The translations under genes and the position numbers were made by a program. This document shows, in pieces, positions 1-13,124 of a DNA stretch of 64,000 bases; position 1 is the stretch's first letter; the number at the start of each line of letters is the position of its first letter. A model generated the notes under the pieces. The model searched no databases. It saw nothing but the letters and a program-made list of their open reading frames with translations, and was not told the DNA's origin. Source of the DNA: Symsagittifera roscoffensis (lineage: Eukaryota > Xenacoelomorpha > Acoela > Convolutidae); assembly GCF_963678635.1 (NCBI RefSeq), contig NC_087065.1:21393480-21457479 (forward strand). The letters are read 5' to 3'.

Positions 1-249
1 CAAGACAGTTTGCAGTTAATTGATGTGAGAACAAAAGTTACCTGCAATTTTTTGTTCAGTTCTTAAACAACTCTACCCTTGCACCGAACTAACTGAAGTT
101 CATAAGTTCTGATTATCCGGATCTTGTTTCTAAGGTGTTTTGAGTTGTTTCTATTTTTGGTTGAGAAAAAGGCTCAAAACTAAAACTTCTTGACACAAAA
201 TTGATGACCAGAATATGAAATTCAGCCGCCGTGAAAATGTAAAACTTAC

Positions 250-571
250 CAGTAAAGTCATACTTTGTTCTTTCGGCTTCGGAGGAACTACTGACGTCTA
301 AGCCGAGAATTAAACGACATTGCCTTTCGTTTGCTCTAAACACCAGCTGGTTTCCATCGATGAAACAGTTGGCAAAGTCCGCTGCTGATTTCCAGGAAAC
401 ATTCCTGATTACATCATAACTTAGTCCAATGGATTTGGAATCCCAATAAGATATGGAATGTGAGCTTCTTGGAGAGTATGATTGCACTGATGATGGTAAG
501 GTGGATTGGTTAATGGCCGCCAGAATCATAGAAGCAAGATCATCTTCATTGAGAATCTGGGGCTTAAACAT
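250..571 (-). CDS. First coding exon of an unidentified spliced gene
   Basis: An open frame starts with ATG at 571 (minus strand) and runs 107 codons to a strong splice donor, ACTG|GTAAGT, with the last exon base at 250. Past the donor the frame continues only about 45 codons into intron-like sequence. The peptide begins MFKPQILNEDDLASMILAAI, is Ser-rich in the middle and has a mixed, globular-looking C-terminal half (SWKSAADFANCFIDGNQLVF). Base composition is clearly richer and codon use more balanced than in the surrounding AT-rich DNA, which supports real coding. A TATA-like stretch (TTTATAT on the minus strand) lies some 25-30 bases upstream of the ATG. I do not recognise the family. The remaining exons would lie to the left of the window. 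Confidence 0.55.
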
Positions 572-2320
572 TTCGAAAATGCACCAAAAATTGATATAAA
601 GAAATTACGAATAAAAATAAAAAAGATGATTTCTTTTGATAAAAGAAGGTTCTTGTTCTCATAAAGGAGGGATTTCTTTTTATAAATAAATAAATGATGT
701 TCGTCAAATAAACGTGATTTTCTTCATGAATAAATGGTAATTAACCCCATTGAAAATGGAATTCTATGCCATTTTTTCAGCTGCCATATGATCCTTCCTT
801 TAGCCTGCAAAAACATAAAACTGTTTATTATTCAAAAGATTCTTAAGCTATTATAAGCACTTTTATTATTAACATTCTATTGTATTGGCCATTTACCAGG
901 CGTAAAAATTACTCGGTAGATTGATTATTCTTTTTTTTCTTCCCGAAAATGCGAGTATGGTCTCAAATTCACAAGTTAAGTTATTGATTAAACAGCGCAT
1001 TAAAATGGATAAGTAGTGTAACGGCGTCTTAAATCAAACATTTTTGAAAATTCGAGTGGATATCCTCGCATATTATTCAAAATTTCCTGGTTGATTAACT
1101 TACAGAATTTCTACAAGCGGTTAAATTTTACCTGCATCAAGAACGTAAATATGGAACATGAAAATTTTGACTGATTAATTTATTGAATGATTTGATTAAA
1201 TTGATTATGGTGTACGCATTATAATAACTTCCAGCAAAAATACTGCAAATGAAGAAATTAAAAAAAATAAATTAAGAAATGCAAAAATATTTTTTTTGTC
1301 GAAAAATAGATTTCAGAAATCTTTGAGCTCAATTTTGTTTGCTTGACTTTAACTGTTCGCAGAAGAATCTTAGTCATTTATAGTTACCCGTAAGCCAAGC
1401 ACAAATGAACTCTTATCAAAACATTGCGCAGATTTGAAAAATCTGATCAGCCAAAAGTTCCTGCAAAATCATCAAATTAAAATATAACTAAAACAAAAAA
1501 GTTGTAAATATCGATTGGCGCTCTAGATTTCGTACGGGCATGATTTAACTTATAGGGAGTTTTCAATATGTCAATAGAAATCAAAACCCTGAATCAAAGC
1601 AAAAATCCATGCCATTATAAGTTGACACATCAAAACATGACATTTTATTTGTTTTAACAGCACGATATAATTTCTACTGTCGTGGCTCAACATTTTTACA
1701 GCGGCAGCGCCCTTCCTTAGTTTAGCTTGTTTGAGAACCTGAAAACCGCAGGTCTATTTAAGCAGAAACTATTAGTATCTTCTAAAGACTGGTTTAAATT
1801 GCTCGAGACTGAAAATGGTCGAAATCGATAATTTTAGCCCGAGGTTGATTGATCAGCCGAAGCCTAATTAAAACCAAATCGGTAGCAAATTTATACTCTT
1901 GATTGTTGTTCTTAGAACACTTTTTTACTTCTGCATTTCCATACATTTAATTCAGACCAAACCGTTAAATTAAAATATTTTTGAGCATTTTATTGGTTTT
2001 TGATGTTAACTGTTACTGTCCCGACAATTCACGGAGTTTGAAAAACTATGGCCGAGCTCGCTTTTTATTCTCAAAAAAATCAAGTAGCTTGAACAACACT
2101 CGTACGGTATAAAATGTGATAACGCATAAAAAAGGTCGGAACTCTGTGCTGTTTGTACAGGTACCTTACTAGCTAGTCTCTGAAAATTTTTAAAAAATTT
2201 GAAAGATATCGTTGCCTTCAAATTTGAAAAAAAATCCAACTGCCATCTTTTTTTGCAATGTTTGAAAAATGCTCATGAGTCAGGCCGCGTTTAATTTACA
2301 GACTTCAGGGACAAGGTTTC
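572..2320. other. Intergenic AT-rich DNA, no gene seen
   Basis: This stretch presumably holds the promoter of the minus-strand gene that starts at 571. It contains many stops in all frames and short homopolymer runs, and I see no splice-supported exon or RNA gene. Confidence 0.5.
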
Positions 2321-2520
2321 GGCATGTCCAGGCTTTTGAAACCATACTCTGGCATGTCCAATTTTTCGCAATTAAAAAATGGCATTTCCAGACTTTCGAA
2401 ACCACACGTTTCCGTTGCGAAGATCGCAACCGAGGCATAGACGGTGCAACCAGACACTTGTGACCGAGATTTAGTATGCTTAGACTTTCGCGACCAAACT
2501 TTATTATTCGTAGATTTTTG
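2321..2520. repeat. Degenerate 30-bp tandem repeat
   Basis: Three units beginning GGCATGTCCA or GGCATTTCCA start at 2321, 2351 and 2381, an exact 30-bp period. They are followed by increasingly decayed units (for example GGCATAGAC near 2434) up to about 2520. The apparent 64-codon and 92-codon frames across it on opposite strands are by-products of the repeat. Confidence 0.6.
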
Positions 2521-2544
2521 TGACTGAAAAACTCTTTTGCGATT

Positions 2545-2892
2545 TTTGCCCTCCCTCAGGGATTCGACCCCCTGCCGATCCAAAGGGTCCGCCTTATAGA
2601 CTATTATGAGATATTTTACTAATTTGGTGCCAATACATACTGTTTTTGAGTGGGGAGCGCGCGCCGAAAAAACGCGATTTTGTGGTATAACTTTTCCAAA
2701 AAGTGCCTAAAACGCCTTTTTCGCCTGTTTTTTCAAAATTTTGCCCGCGACGCAGAAAATTTGGCCAAAACAGGGACTTTTAGTGCTTTGGGAGAGCTGG
2801 AAAAATCAATTTGGTCGACCTAAAAAGAAAAAAAGGTCGACCAAATTTTCCAAAATTTTTTGAAAATCCGGCCCCCCTCGAGACCTTAACGG
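2545..2892 (+). mobile_element. MITE family 1, copy A (terminally decayed)
   Basis: This segment shares a long internal core with the complete copy at 37811-38272: CAGGGATTCGACCCCCTG, GGGGAGCGCGCGCCGAAAAA and ACAGGGACTTTTAGTGCT, then a polypyrimidine-rich right end. The outer terminal inverted repeats are eroded. No protein is encoded, so it would have been moved in trans. Confidence 0.65.
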
Positions 2893-3889
2893 ACGGTCTG
2901 TTGCTTTCTAATAACACGAGTACGCGGCGGATTTAATCATTGCCAATAAAGTTTAGGCCAGCTTTTTTTCGATAAATGAAGCTAAACACATTCTTTTCCA
3001 TTTTACATAGTGTGTGGAAGATAAAAAGAAGTCAAAACAGTTTTTTTCCGTTTTTTCCTTTTTTAAGTTAATTTTCGATTTTCTGGTGTCAAAATTTTTT
3101 CTTGAGTTTTAAGTTGCAGAGCATTCAGTTCTTTGCCCTACAAGCAATCTTGTTTATCTTTAATACTGCAAATCTTTGTCCCTCCTCGTTGAGAACAATA
3201 CATTAAAAAATCAAAAAAAAGCGTTTAAAAACGCGGAAGTAAACAGACTGAAACTTAAGAGTCTGATAGTCAAGAAAGGAACGGCAATTTAATTTCAAAT
3301 TCATTCATGTGCAAATGCACTGAAACTTAACGACATTTGATAAAATTTATATGACGGCCCAAATAGCAATTCTAGAACTTATATGGTGAAAACAGAAGCT
3401 GGATTGTCAAAATAAAAAGTCAGGGCGGGACCAAAAGTTGTCTTTTAGAATTAATCCTGCAGTACATAAACATGCAGAATAAAATAACCGCCCCTTTTCT
3501 GGTCAAAATAAATTACGCAATATCAAAATAACGAGTTAGGGCACTGTCATTTCCGTAAACACCTCCATAAATCATTACTCAATTATTTGTCGTTGACACC
3601 TTCAGAAATACTAAGTAAAATACGAGTTCAACAATTTTTACGACGACCTTTGCCAAATGATACATAAAAAGCTGTCATTTTCATCTGAGATGGTAAAAAA
3701 TAAATAAATAAATAACTGAGATTAAAATGAACCAAAAATGATTGAGATGTGTTTAGATTATTCGAGTTAGCGTGTTCGCCTCTGCCGAAAAATATCAATT
3801 TCCAACAGATGAAAGCATAAATTATTGATGCCATTAACTAGCTGTGGGCGTCACCGTGCTGCTATTATCTGTATTGTTTCGCGTTATTT
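2893..3889. other. Gene-free AT-rich DNA
   Basis: No coding frame with splice signals, no RNA gene and no clear repeat were identified here. Confidence 0.45.
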
Positions 3890-5640
3890 GAAATCTGTCT
3901 AATAAATTTCCCTTTGACGAGGGAAAGAAAAAAAAGTAGCTGATAAAAATCTGAACCGCAGTCTGACTATGCATCTGCTTCGAGCGAAGTGCAGAAAACA
4001 ATATGCGAATGCGATACTTTTTTCAAACCAAAAAATTTAAAAAAATCTTGAAGCAAATTGGAAGCCAAATTGTTTTAAATCAAAAGTGCGGCTTGTACTA
4101 AAGCGAAGCCTTGGATCTTTTGTCTCCCTCCTACAATTTTCAAATTAGTTTTCTCTGTCCATAAAAAATAAGAAAGAACTTTTAAGCAAGCTTTTTTAGA
4201 TTGGCCTGTCAAATGAACAAACATTGTCCAAATTGAATGAAATCATCCGCTGTCCTTTAACTTCTTTCAAGTACATATGTAATTGGCAGTGCAAATCACC
4301 TAGTACTTGATATCTGTATCAATTTGTTTAATTTCAAATCAATCTAATAAAGTTCCCATTTGACGAGAAAGCAAAGCAATAAGCAGATAAAAAACTTATT
4401 TATGTCTTCGAATGAATCTAACTCAATGCATCTAAGAAAGTGAAGGAGGCATTAAGTGAATGTGATACTGTTTTGTTCATAACAAAGCAAAAAACTCAAA
4501 CTGAAAAACATCAAAACGCGGTCATTGGATCAGGTGAGACCCTGGGTCATTTGACTCCCTTATTAGATTTTTCGAACTAATCTTTTCGGTATGAAAATTT
4601 TTTTTTGAAAAAATTGGGCGATGAAACATCTTATTACAGCTGAAATGTAAGCAAAATAATCTGGACGTTCTTTCAAGTTATATTAAACTGATTAGTAATG
4701 ATTTGGACAAAAATTCAATTGTGATCTGCAAATGCAACAGTAACCGTCCGACAGTGCAGAATACTCGTTTAATTTTTGTTTTTATGACAACTCGGGTGGT
4801 TAAACTTCATAAAAAACTCCGTATCATACAATTTCATTAATGGAACCTACGGAATTTTTTTTTATTGTACGACTATGATAAGCAATTGTTCCATTCAAAC
4901 AAAAAAAACTTCAAAAATTTTTTTAAAAAAATTTTGAGTAGTTTTGAATACATTTTTTACCGCTTTTTGCCGAAGAGAGAGCCTTTTGAGAGTCCTTGGT
5001 TTCTCAAAAAAAACGGTTCAAAAACTATTTGTTTTTTACCAAATTTTCAAAAAATATTGTATTCATTTTAGTAGCTAATTGATTTGATTTTCAAAATCTT
5101 CAAAAAATGGCATACCATTTTTTGCTTATATCATAGTTCAGACACAGTATTCAAGCAGAAGAAACAAAGCAAGAAAACCACAAGGAAGATGGTTTGTATA
5201 ATCAGAACTTTTAATTTTATTGTTTCTAATTATTCACAGAAACTTAGTTTACTTCGAAAAACATGCCACAATTTTCAACAACTAAGTTTTCCGATGTAGG
5301 CGAAATAACGATGTAAAAACTTATTACAAAAACTGCAATTTTTGTTAGATTGTTATTTGGAAAAACAGCAGAACTATGTTCTAAGAAAGTGAAAGGTTTA
5401 AGCAAATGAAACTAGTCTTTCTTCAATCAGAAGAGCCGTATATGAGAGCAAAATTTGTTTTGTAGAAGCTCGGGTTCACGCCGATTAGGAAAAAATCCGT
5501 CCTCTTGTTACGTTCAAATAATTTTAAGAAAAATTGGGTGATTAAGTATAAAATTATTGCAAACACAAAAGCAAAATAATTGGAACGTTCTATCAATTTA
5601 TTTTAAACAGATTTGTAAAGATAATTGGCCGAAATTTTCC
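3890..5640. repeat. Ancient tandem duplication, about three diverged units
   Basis: Unit 1 starts near 3897 (TAATAAATTTCCCTTTGACG) and unit 2 near 4344 (TAATAAAGTTCCCATTTGAC). Both continue with a similar order of motifs such as CAGATAAAAA, GCATCTAAG, GTGATACT and TTTGACTCCC. A third, partial unit is recognisable from about 5380: CTAAGAAAGTGAAAGG matches CTAAGAAAGTGAAGGA at 4430, and AAAAATTGGGTGATTAAG near 5530 matches AAAAATTGGGCGATGAAA near 4611. No conserved reading frame runs through the units. Confidence 0.5.
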
Positions 5641-5884
5641 AAATGTATCATTTTCTAACAGCAACTTCTTGGCCAATTCGAACTAAGTTAATGATTTTTT
5701 GAAATTTTTTATTAGGTTAATTTGAACATAAAAAAGGGACATGAGTTAATTGAAACATAAAAAGGATGAGAAATTAGTTGAAAAGATGGATTCAAAGTCG
5801 TGTTCTTTGTAAGTTTTTAACAACAAAAGTCTTACAAATGATTGAACACATGCTTTAAGATCATTTATCCACGAGGGATAGGAC

Positions 5885-6088
5885 CAACATGTGAGCTGTA
5901 CAGCTCATCACGGCGAACCGCTGTTGTGCCCCTGCTTAAGAACTACAAGCAATTTTTTTGGTTATTTTTCTGGGCTGGGTAATGTTGCCTCACCCTCAAG
6001 CAACGAGCACGGATCATGGCGGGCCTCGACATCCGACCTTTCGATTGAGAGGCGGAGACGTAACCACTTCACCACTGCTCCCCTTATT
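5885..6088 (-). mobile_element. tRNA-derived SINE-like sequence
   Basis: Read on the minus strand, the 5' end is tRNA-like. It begins GGGGAGCAGTGGTGAAGTGG, which contains a Pol III A-box-like motif, continues with an anticodon-arm-like GCCTCTCAATCGAAAGG, and then has a decayed B-box-like GATGTCGAGGCCC. A GC-rich non-tRNA body follows. The T-arm and acceptor stem do not pair properly, so this is a SINE head or tRNA pseudogene, not a working tRNA. Confidence 0.5.
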
Positions 6089-8040
6089 CCCTTCAACACT
6101 GCTTTTTTATTCAAAATAATTTTATGAGTAATTTTTATAAACTCCTGAGATTATAAGAAATAGCTTATGTATAACTGTATATTTATACAAATGTCTGCAT
6201 TGAATCAATAATGAATTTTAAAAATAGGCAAGTATTTAAATGTGACCGGATAAAATAATTTACTTAAACAGCTGTTTTTAAAAGCAATATTCATTTTAAA
6301 ACATCTGTTTCAGAATCTTATGGTTTTTTGCTACCCATCAACTGAATGTTTTTGGCCAATCCAACATACGTGTTCCAAAACCAATATTTGCGTAGAAGTA
6401 ATAAAAGTTTATTGTATAAACAGTTTTTTAAAAAAAAATTGACCAAAACTAGAAAAAAAAAACAAAATAGCGAACAAACTACATATAATCAGGGCATCTT
6501 ATTTAAATTTATGACTAATATTTGTTTTGATTTAACTTATATAAATTAAACAAGTTAATTTTTCAAATTTTAACCCTTTAGGCTTTTGTTAAAAACCACA
6601 ATCTAAAAGCTGTATTCTCATTTTGAACACGACGAGTACAAGAACGGATGAACAGACAATTTTTGGCAATAATTGCGAAATCGCTCTTTGTTTAAAACCG
6701 TATAAACTTTTGTGCATGATGTATGAAAGAATCATACAAACCGTAGAAAATAAAAACAAATAACCAACTGCAATTGTCATCAAAAAATGAATAAGAAACA
6801 AAAAATGAATAACCTTTGCAAAAGAAGATTAAAAAATTATAATTGTTTGCACAATATGATTCTGAAATTTTTCTTAGAGAACTCGCCAAGGATGCGCTAA
6901 ATGAAGTTTCCGAACTTGTTTTGCTCTTTATCAAAGATAAATTTTCATAAAATGGACTACATGTCCAATTTTCATTTAAGGAATGTTACTCAATCGCGTT
7001 TCTAGATATAACTATCTACAAAAGACTCTAACGTAAACCTCAAAATTTCCCACCAGTTTTTCTAGACACTTGTGATTATTTTACTATATAATTTAATGTC
7101 AATCAATTAAAAGGATTTCAATGACCTGATTTTGAGTGGAAAACAAAAAACTAAAAGACACGACAATACAAAGTTCCTCACCATGGCAAAAAATGCTATC
7201 CAAAACATATTTAAACTTTTAAGCCAAAAGTTGGAAAATATTTTTTGAGTTTTAGTGAAGTTTTTTCGTTTTTGTTTGTTGTTCGTTTTTGGAAACAAAT
7301 GTTGCCTTTTATACATAATTCACAAATTTTCTGCGCGTTTTTATAATTCTTTAATCACGCCACGCACTAAAAACGAGATTAGTTTGAATTAAAAACCTAA
7401 AAACTTGTTTGTAGTTTTTTATGAATGAGGTCGAAACATTTTGTGCTACTTGAACAGCCACTGGTTATCCTTGTTTGATTGGGCGTCAGACTCAAATTTA
7501 ATCATATCAATTTTTTCAGCATCACCAATCCTATCAAAAAGGTGCAACTTAACGAATTCGCCATTTTTTGGAAATTTCTTGACGGTAGCTGATTGCTGTT
7601 ATTTCAATAGCGATTAAACAGTAGTTTTGGATCGAGCAGATGGTGGATAGTATTGAAAAGTATTGCTGCAATTTTTTGAAGCTCCTCGCAGTACATACAA
7701 TGAGATGATCTGTAAGTCATTTCAATTTCTAAGGCGTCTCTCAAAACCAACGGACCAAGTTTGAAAAAAAATGTCATAAACAAAAACAATAAATTGAAAT
7801 CTTAATTTAAAAAACTGACAAGTTTCAAGCTAAAAATTTCATATGTTTTTCTATTTCAATCAAGCACAAAGTTTTTACATTTGCTTGTAAATATGACTTA
7901 CCTGTAAGCTCCTAAGTAGAATAAACAAAAATACAGTTCATGAATTTGTTATGGATTTTCGTAAGCAGTTGGTACTCAATTACAAGACGATATTTTGCAA
8001 ACAAAGGGATAAATAAAGCAGAACTTGTGTATTTTGGAGT
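6089..8040. other. Gene-free AT-rich DNA
   Basis: Only short low-complexity frames are present (Phe/Lys/Asn-rich, as expected from A and T runs). No exon, RNA gene or clear mobile element was identified. Confidence 0.45.
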
Positions 8041-8220
8041 GGTAGGCGGTGATATGGAAGTTTAAGACAGGCGGATTATACTAGGGTAGTTTTATGGAGT
8101 ATTTGCCCCTGCGGGCGGCGGGCACAGTGACAGCAGCTGTGCCGGTAGTAAATTTGTGTCCTGCGATGACCTGGGGCGACGGCAGAGAGTGTCAATTTGG
8201 CTGACACAAAAGTGTTGTAA
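8041..8220 (-). other. GC-rich island of unknown nature
   Basis: A sharply GC-richer block in AT-rich DNA. It contains the hairpin GGCACAG/CTGTGCC around 8120-8145. On the minus strand a stop-free stretch reads like real protein (for example VIAGHKFTTGTAAVTVPAAR), preceded by CCCCAG, which could be a splice acceptor. It may be a relic of a repeat or a conserved exon; I cannot decide. Confidence 0.25.
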
Positions 8221-10394
8221 GAAGGAGAAAGTAAAAGCTGAAAGTCAGAATTCATCCAATTGATATTGAAACTTTTTGGAGAGTGGGAAAAAAAGAAAAC
8301 AGACTATGCTTAGACAGGCTGGACAGCTTTTCATATATCCTTTGCAAATCGCAGAAACCAAAAAATTTTTATTATTGCGCTAGTCGTTTGTGCGCAACAA
8401 AATTGCAAATAATTGCAAAAAAAAAACAAATAAATTTTCTGTGGCATAAAAGTACAAATCCAAAAAGTAGAAGAGAATTAAAATGAATTTGAATTCAGAA
8501 AGAGATAGGAAATAAATGCATGAGGTATAAATTAGCTCAAATACGTATCCCGGATTCAAAGGAAACGAAATTGTAAATCGGTTTTCGAGTGCTTTTTCAA
8601 CCGAGGGATTGAAAATCGCATTGAATATAAAAACGAGTTCCACAAAAACTCTATTTTGCGCGGTCGCAAATTTTTTTACGTTTCAGGACAACTGCAGGCT
8701 GATGAAACTAATCCACGTTCAGTACTATAATACAGGATCCATCGTCTCAATTTTCCCGCTCCTCAATTAGGGGTCCGCCTTCAAAACGGCGTACACAAAA
8801 ATGAGCGAAATAATCGAATTCGAACACCGGTTACCAATACACCACAGTTAACTGCTGTCAAATTTGTTAACGGAAAAAATGACGTTCATTTTTTGACGCT
8901 ATTGCGCTAAGGGATCTTCAAAATGGAAATGATGGTACTTAGTTAGTACAACTTTAGCATTCTACGATGAAAAAAATGCACCAAAAATAAATAGAAAGTT
9001 AAAAGAATTTAATCAAGATAATAGCTTCAACTTTATCCGCACACTCTACCGTAAAAATGTCTTCATACACTACTTAATCTTCATTTATTGACAAAGTTAA
9101 ACTCAATCCTTTTGAAAAGTAATTCCTGCTAATTTATAGATTGCCTTTGAAATAAGGGAATCCATTTTCAATAGCTAACATGAAAGAACAATGAAATCAA
9201 AATATTTGAGAGGAGCAATTCAAATTAAATTAAATTTTTAAAAGTTTTTGCTGAAGATATTTCAAGAAATAATTTGAATTGAAATAATTTGAAAATACGT
9301 GAGTTTAGATTCGAGCAAATATTATTGTGCTTACCATAAACAACTTTTTGTAATTTCGGTAAGAAAGTCAACAAAGGGTTCAAAAAAAATCATTTTTTTG
9401 AAGTATCGAAAAATAAACTATCCAATGCGCTAAAGCAAAGATGTGGTTCTATAGAAAATTAAACTTTGTTTACCTATTTTGTTTCAGGCATTTTAGGTTT
9501 TAATTGAATCAGGGCTCGAGATAGATCATATTTGATCAAACAAAGGAGCTGCCTGACTTGAATGACCAATAGAATGAAATCACTTCAAAGAAGTATCTTA
9601 AATCTGCTCTGTTAAATGTTTCGACAACGAGGTGGAAGGAAATTCTCAATTCGGTGCATTTTAGTTTTTGTTATTGAAACTGTTTTTTTTTTGAAAAAAA
9701 TATGGTTTTTGTTTTGATTTGAATCGACAAATATAATCACGTGAAACCATCAATAATAATTACAAGTTTAGTTTCTGTCAGTTTTTTTTTGGTTTTTACA
9801 TGGGAAAACTAGCAACTTCGCAGTTTTGCATACGACGATACTTCTTTGCACTGTAACGTTCAAGCGCTTTAACGTAAAGCCATCTTACCAATGCAAGAGT
9901 CACTCAGCAATGCAGCAGTGAAATCCAAAAAGTATCTAAAGTCAAACCAAACATCAAAAAAAAATTCTCCTCAGCGGTGATCTGACAGCAACTCTTCCGA
10001 ACAAGAATTTTGCCTCACTAAATTCTCAGCGTGACTTGTGACTCTAAGCGGTAAGTTTACGTGGAATGAAAACTGTACGCTTTGAACAACGAGAGCCAAT
10101 GGCGCTTTATTTCAAATCATACGAAGTCTCACAAAGCAATGCAGTACTATCACCAAGTTAAACGCCTACACAGGAGATGTAGTACACATAGTAGCTTATT
10201 AGTTCAGTAGCTTAGTTGAGTTCATTAAAAGGATGCACCGATCATCCCTTGCAGCTCGTCTCTCAATTCGTCGACTTAGTCAAATTTGATCAAATGTGTT
10301 ATAACAGGAGCTAGATGTCTGACAAGAGTTCATGCTCACATACTATCAACGCGGTGACAAGGTATTAAATACGCAATCCGACGACAAAGAGATA
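8221..10394. other. Gene-free AT-rich DNA
   Basis: No supported gene. A short motif near 8304 (CTATGCTTAGACAGGCTGGA) recurs exactly at 36228-36247, so at least part of this stretch is interspersed repeat. Confidence 0.4.
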
Positions 10395-10396
10395 TA

Positions 10397-11325
10397 CCAG
10401 GATGTTACAACTTTTTTTTTCAACGAGCAAATGAACGAAATTTTTCTTCACATGTTTTGTTTAGTTTTCTTTGCAGATGTTTAAAATACAGTTTACCAAA
10501 TTTCGTAAGATGTTGGTGAAACGAATTGGAAGGGCTCACTTGAACCAAAATTTGAGAGATTTGGTTTTGAAGGCGTAAATAAGCCAGTATATCATAACAA
10601 GTTTTAGAGTTGTTCTTGCCGTGGAAACAACCTCGCAAGCAGTATAACAAATTTGAATATATGGGCTCAAATTAGTTCTTAGGGAAGCTGATGACCCTGA
10701 TTTAGTCTTCATGATGCCGAAAAATTACAAACAACAGAAATAACAGAGTTTATTGGTCCGGCGTAAGAAAAAGACCAAAACGTACTGATGAATTTTGCGC
10801 TCATGATCGAGTTCACTTATCAAATAAAGTGTTTCAGCGAATGTTCTGGAAAAATTACTTCTCCAAGCTATGAAAAGGACTTTTTCTAGCATTTACGTTG
10901 CGTGTAAATTTTCTGGTATACGCTCCCAAGAAGTCTTAGTGTATATGCCGTCAAAACAGACATGACTGTTTCTCGATGCAGGAAAAAGTAACTATGTTAA
11001 TCATGTGATCTGCAACTAGAATAAGATACGTTTATCCATCAGCCTCCCAATATACTAACTTGAACTCATATTTTCAAAATCCATATACTGTTTGCTAGGT
11101 GGTTTCTACGGCAAGAACACACTAAAACTAGTTATGATATACTGGCTAATTTACTCCTTCAAAACCAGATTTCTCGAATTTTGGCTAGTTCGAGCCTTTC
11201 CAGTTAGTTTCAACTAATTTTTTTTTAGAATTTTAACCCTGTATTTTAACCCTGAAAAAACGAAAAAAACACGTGAAGAAAAATTTCGTTCAATTGCTCG
11301 TTGAAAACAAACAGTTGCAACTTCT
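10397..11325. repeat. Long imperfect inverted repeat, arms about 275 bp
   Basis: The left arm (about 10397-10673) is the reverse complement of the right arm (about 11053-11325), with a spacer near 380 bp. Landmarks are TTGTTATGATATACTGGC-type sequence in the right arm against its complement in the left, and GTGAAGAAAAATTTCGTTCA in the right arm against TGAACGAAATTTTTCTTCAC in the left. The arms are diverged with indels. Transcription would give a long hairpin RNA. Confidence 0.6.
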
Positions 11326-11660
11326 GTGTCCCGTGACTGTAGCATGGATTCATTATCACTAAATGTTATGAAACATAAAATTAATTTTTTTTTTCGAAGA
11401 CGAGTTTTTTGGATTCTATTGAATGTCAGGTTTAAACAATTTAGCGTAACTGACTTCAGTAACTGACTAGGTTATTAATGATTAATTGAACTACTTGAAA
11501 TGCCAGGAAAACTTACTGATTTTGAAGTGAAACACAACACGCTGAGAAAAAGCCAAATTATTAAAGTAACTGTTCTTTTAAAGAAAAAAGTGGAGACACC
11601 TATGATATTTTGCAATTTTTTGTTTTTAGTTACATGGATAATTTGTCTATCAAAAAACGA

Positions 11661-11942
11661 ATCAACCGTAAGATATCCCGCATAAAAGACTTACCGTAAG
11701 ATCCGCCCCCACTCAACCAGGTATTAAGCATAAAATTTAGTCCTGCGTAAAAATTTCATTTTCACTTGAAGCTTAAATTCAATCGGTCACAAAAAGTTTG
11801 ACATAATGTTAAATACCTAAATTTACTTTTTAATAATTTCTCTGAACAAAAAACTGCTTTTTAAATAAAATGAGCTATCCTCAAACTTAAAATTGTGTTT
11901 TCTTTGCGCTAAATCAGCTTAGGGGAAAAATGTACGGTTGAT
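11661..11942. mobile_element. MITE family 4 (TIR ATCAACCGTA)
   Basis: A 282-bp segment bounded by the inverted repeats ATCAACCGTA (11661-11670) and TACGGTTGAT (11933-11942). A second CTTACCGTAAGATCC motif lies just inside the left end. CAAAAA is present on both outer sides and may be a target duplication. Related ends occur near 35578 (GGATCAACCGTACAATATCC) and 48000-48035. No protein is encoded. Confidence 0.5.
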
Positions 11943-13124
11943 CCAAAAACACTAGTCCATCATTTTGATTTCTCATGTTTCTTGAAAGATCCAAAGATGC
12001 AAGATTTTTTTGTGGTCTTGAATATCTGCTAGAAAAAACAACAAAAAAAAGTAAATGAAAAAAGATGTGACTGCTGTATACGCTGAAATTAATACGCAAT
12101 TAAAAAATTCATTTAAACGAGCATTAAAAACCTACCCCAATCCAAGCAGCTATAGATTATAATAGAGTTCCGAGACAAAATAGTCCATTGCAGATTTTAA
12201 AAAATCAGATCACAAAGTCGATTATATTTGCCTAGTTATGAAAAAAGTCCAGTATAGTTGATGAAAATCCAATAGTTTTGGCACTGAAACTAATTTTTTT
12301 GTCATTTTTAAAAACTAAAATAGATTGTATTGCAAAAAATTTGCCTTCATTGCCAGAAATTTTATGTCAAAGCTAATAAAAACCCAAACAGGTAACGTCC
12401 TTTCAGAAAAGTAGAAAAAAGATAAAAAAAACATAAAATCCAAATCAATATTAAAACTGAAATATGAGAACTTATAGGCGTAGCAACTCCAATAAACACA
12501 AAATGGGTGAAAATAGAACTAATTTTTATATTTCATTAGCAATCAATTTTAATAGATTTTTAAAATATACAGCCGCTCTTACAGCTAAACCACAAGACCT
12601 GAAATCATACTAAAATTGAAGAAACTGCTTGCAAATTGACAATTGTTACACTCAAAGTATAGCCAGTTGGAAACCATTAAAGATTATGTGGAAAGACTTT
12701 GATGGTCCTGTGAAAAAACATACAAGTAAGTCTGAAAGTAGACTCTAATGTATTTTTTGTTCAGCTCAGTTTTTTTGTTTGAAACTTCTGGCCCTCGTTT
12801 TTTTCTTTTTTTTTTGTTTTATTTTTGAGGCTAATTAGTGTCTTAACAATCTTATTATGATTATTTCTTGATACTTAGCTTAATTTTTATCGAAAATGGT
12901 TCTATACAAACTAGAATATATAGTTGCAGTGTAACTCTCGGCTGTTTATTGCTATTTGAAAAAAATAACATTTAAAATACATAAAAGTTAAGGAATAGAG
13001 AAACAATTTGCTGAAATAACATAAAAATTGCAGTAGAAACAACTTGGATGACACTTCCGTCCACACTTCTGTTCCGATCTTCACTTCAAACTAGTTATTA
13101 TGATTATTCTTTTTGAAAATCTAA
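11943..13124. other. Gene-free AT-rich DNA
   Basis: Nothing was identified beyond homopolymer runs and low-complexity frames. Confidence 0.4.
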
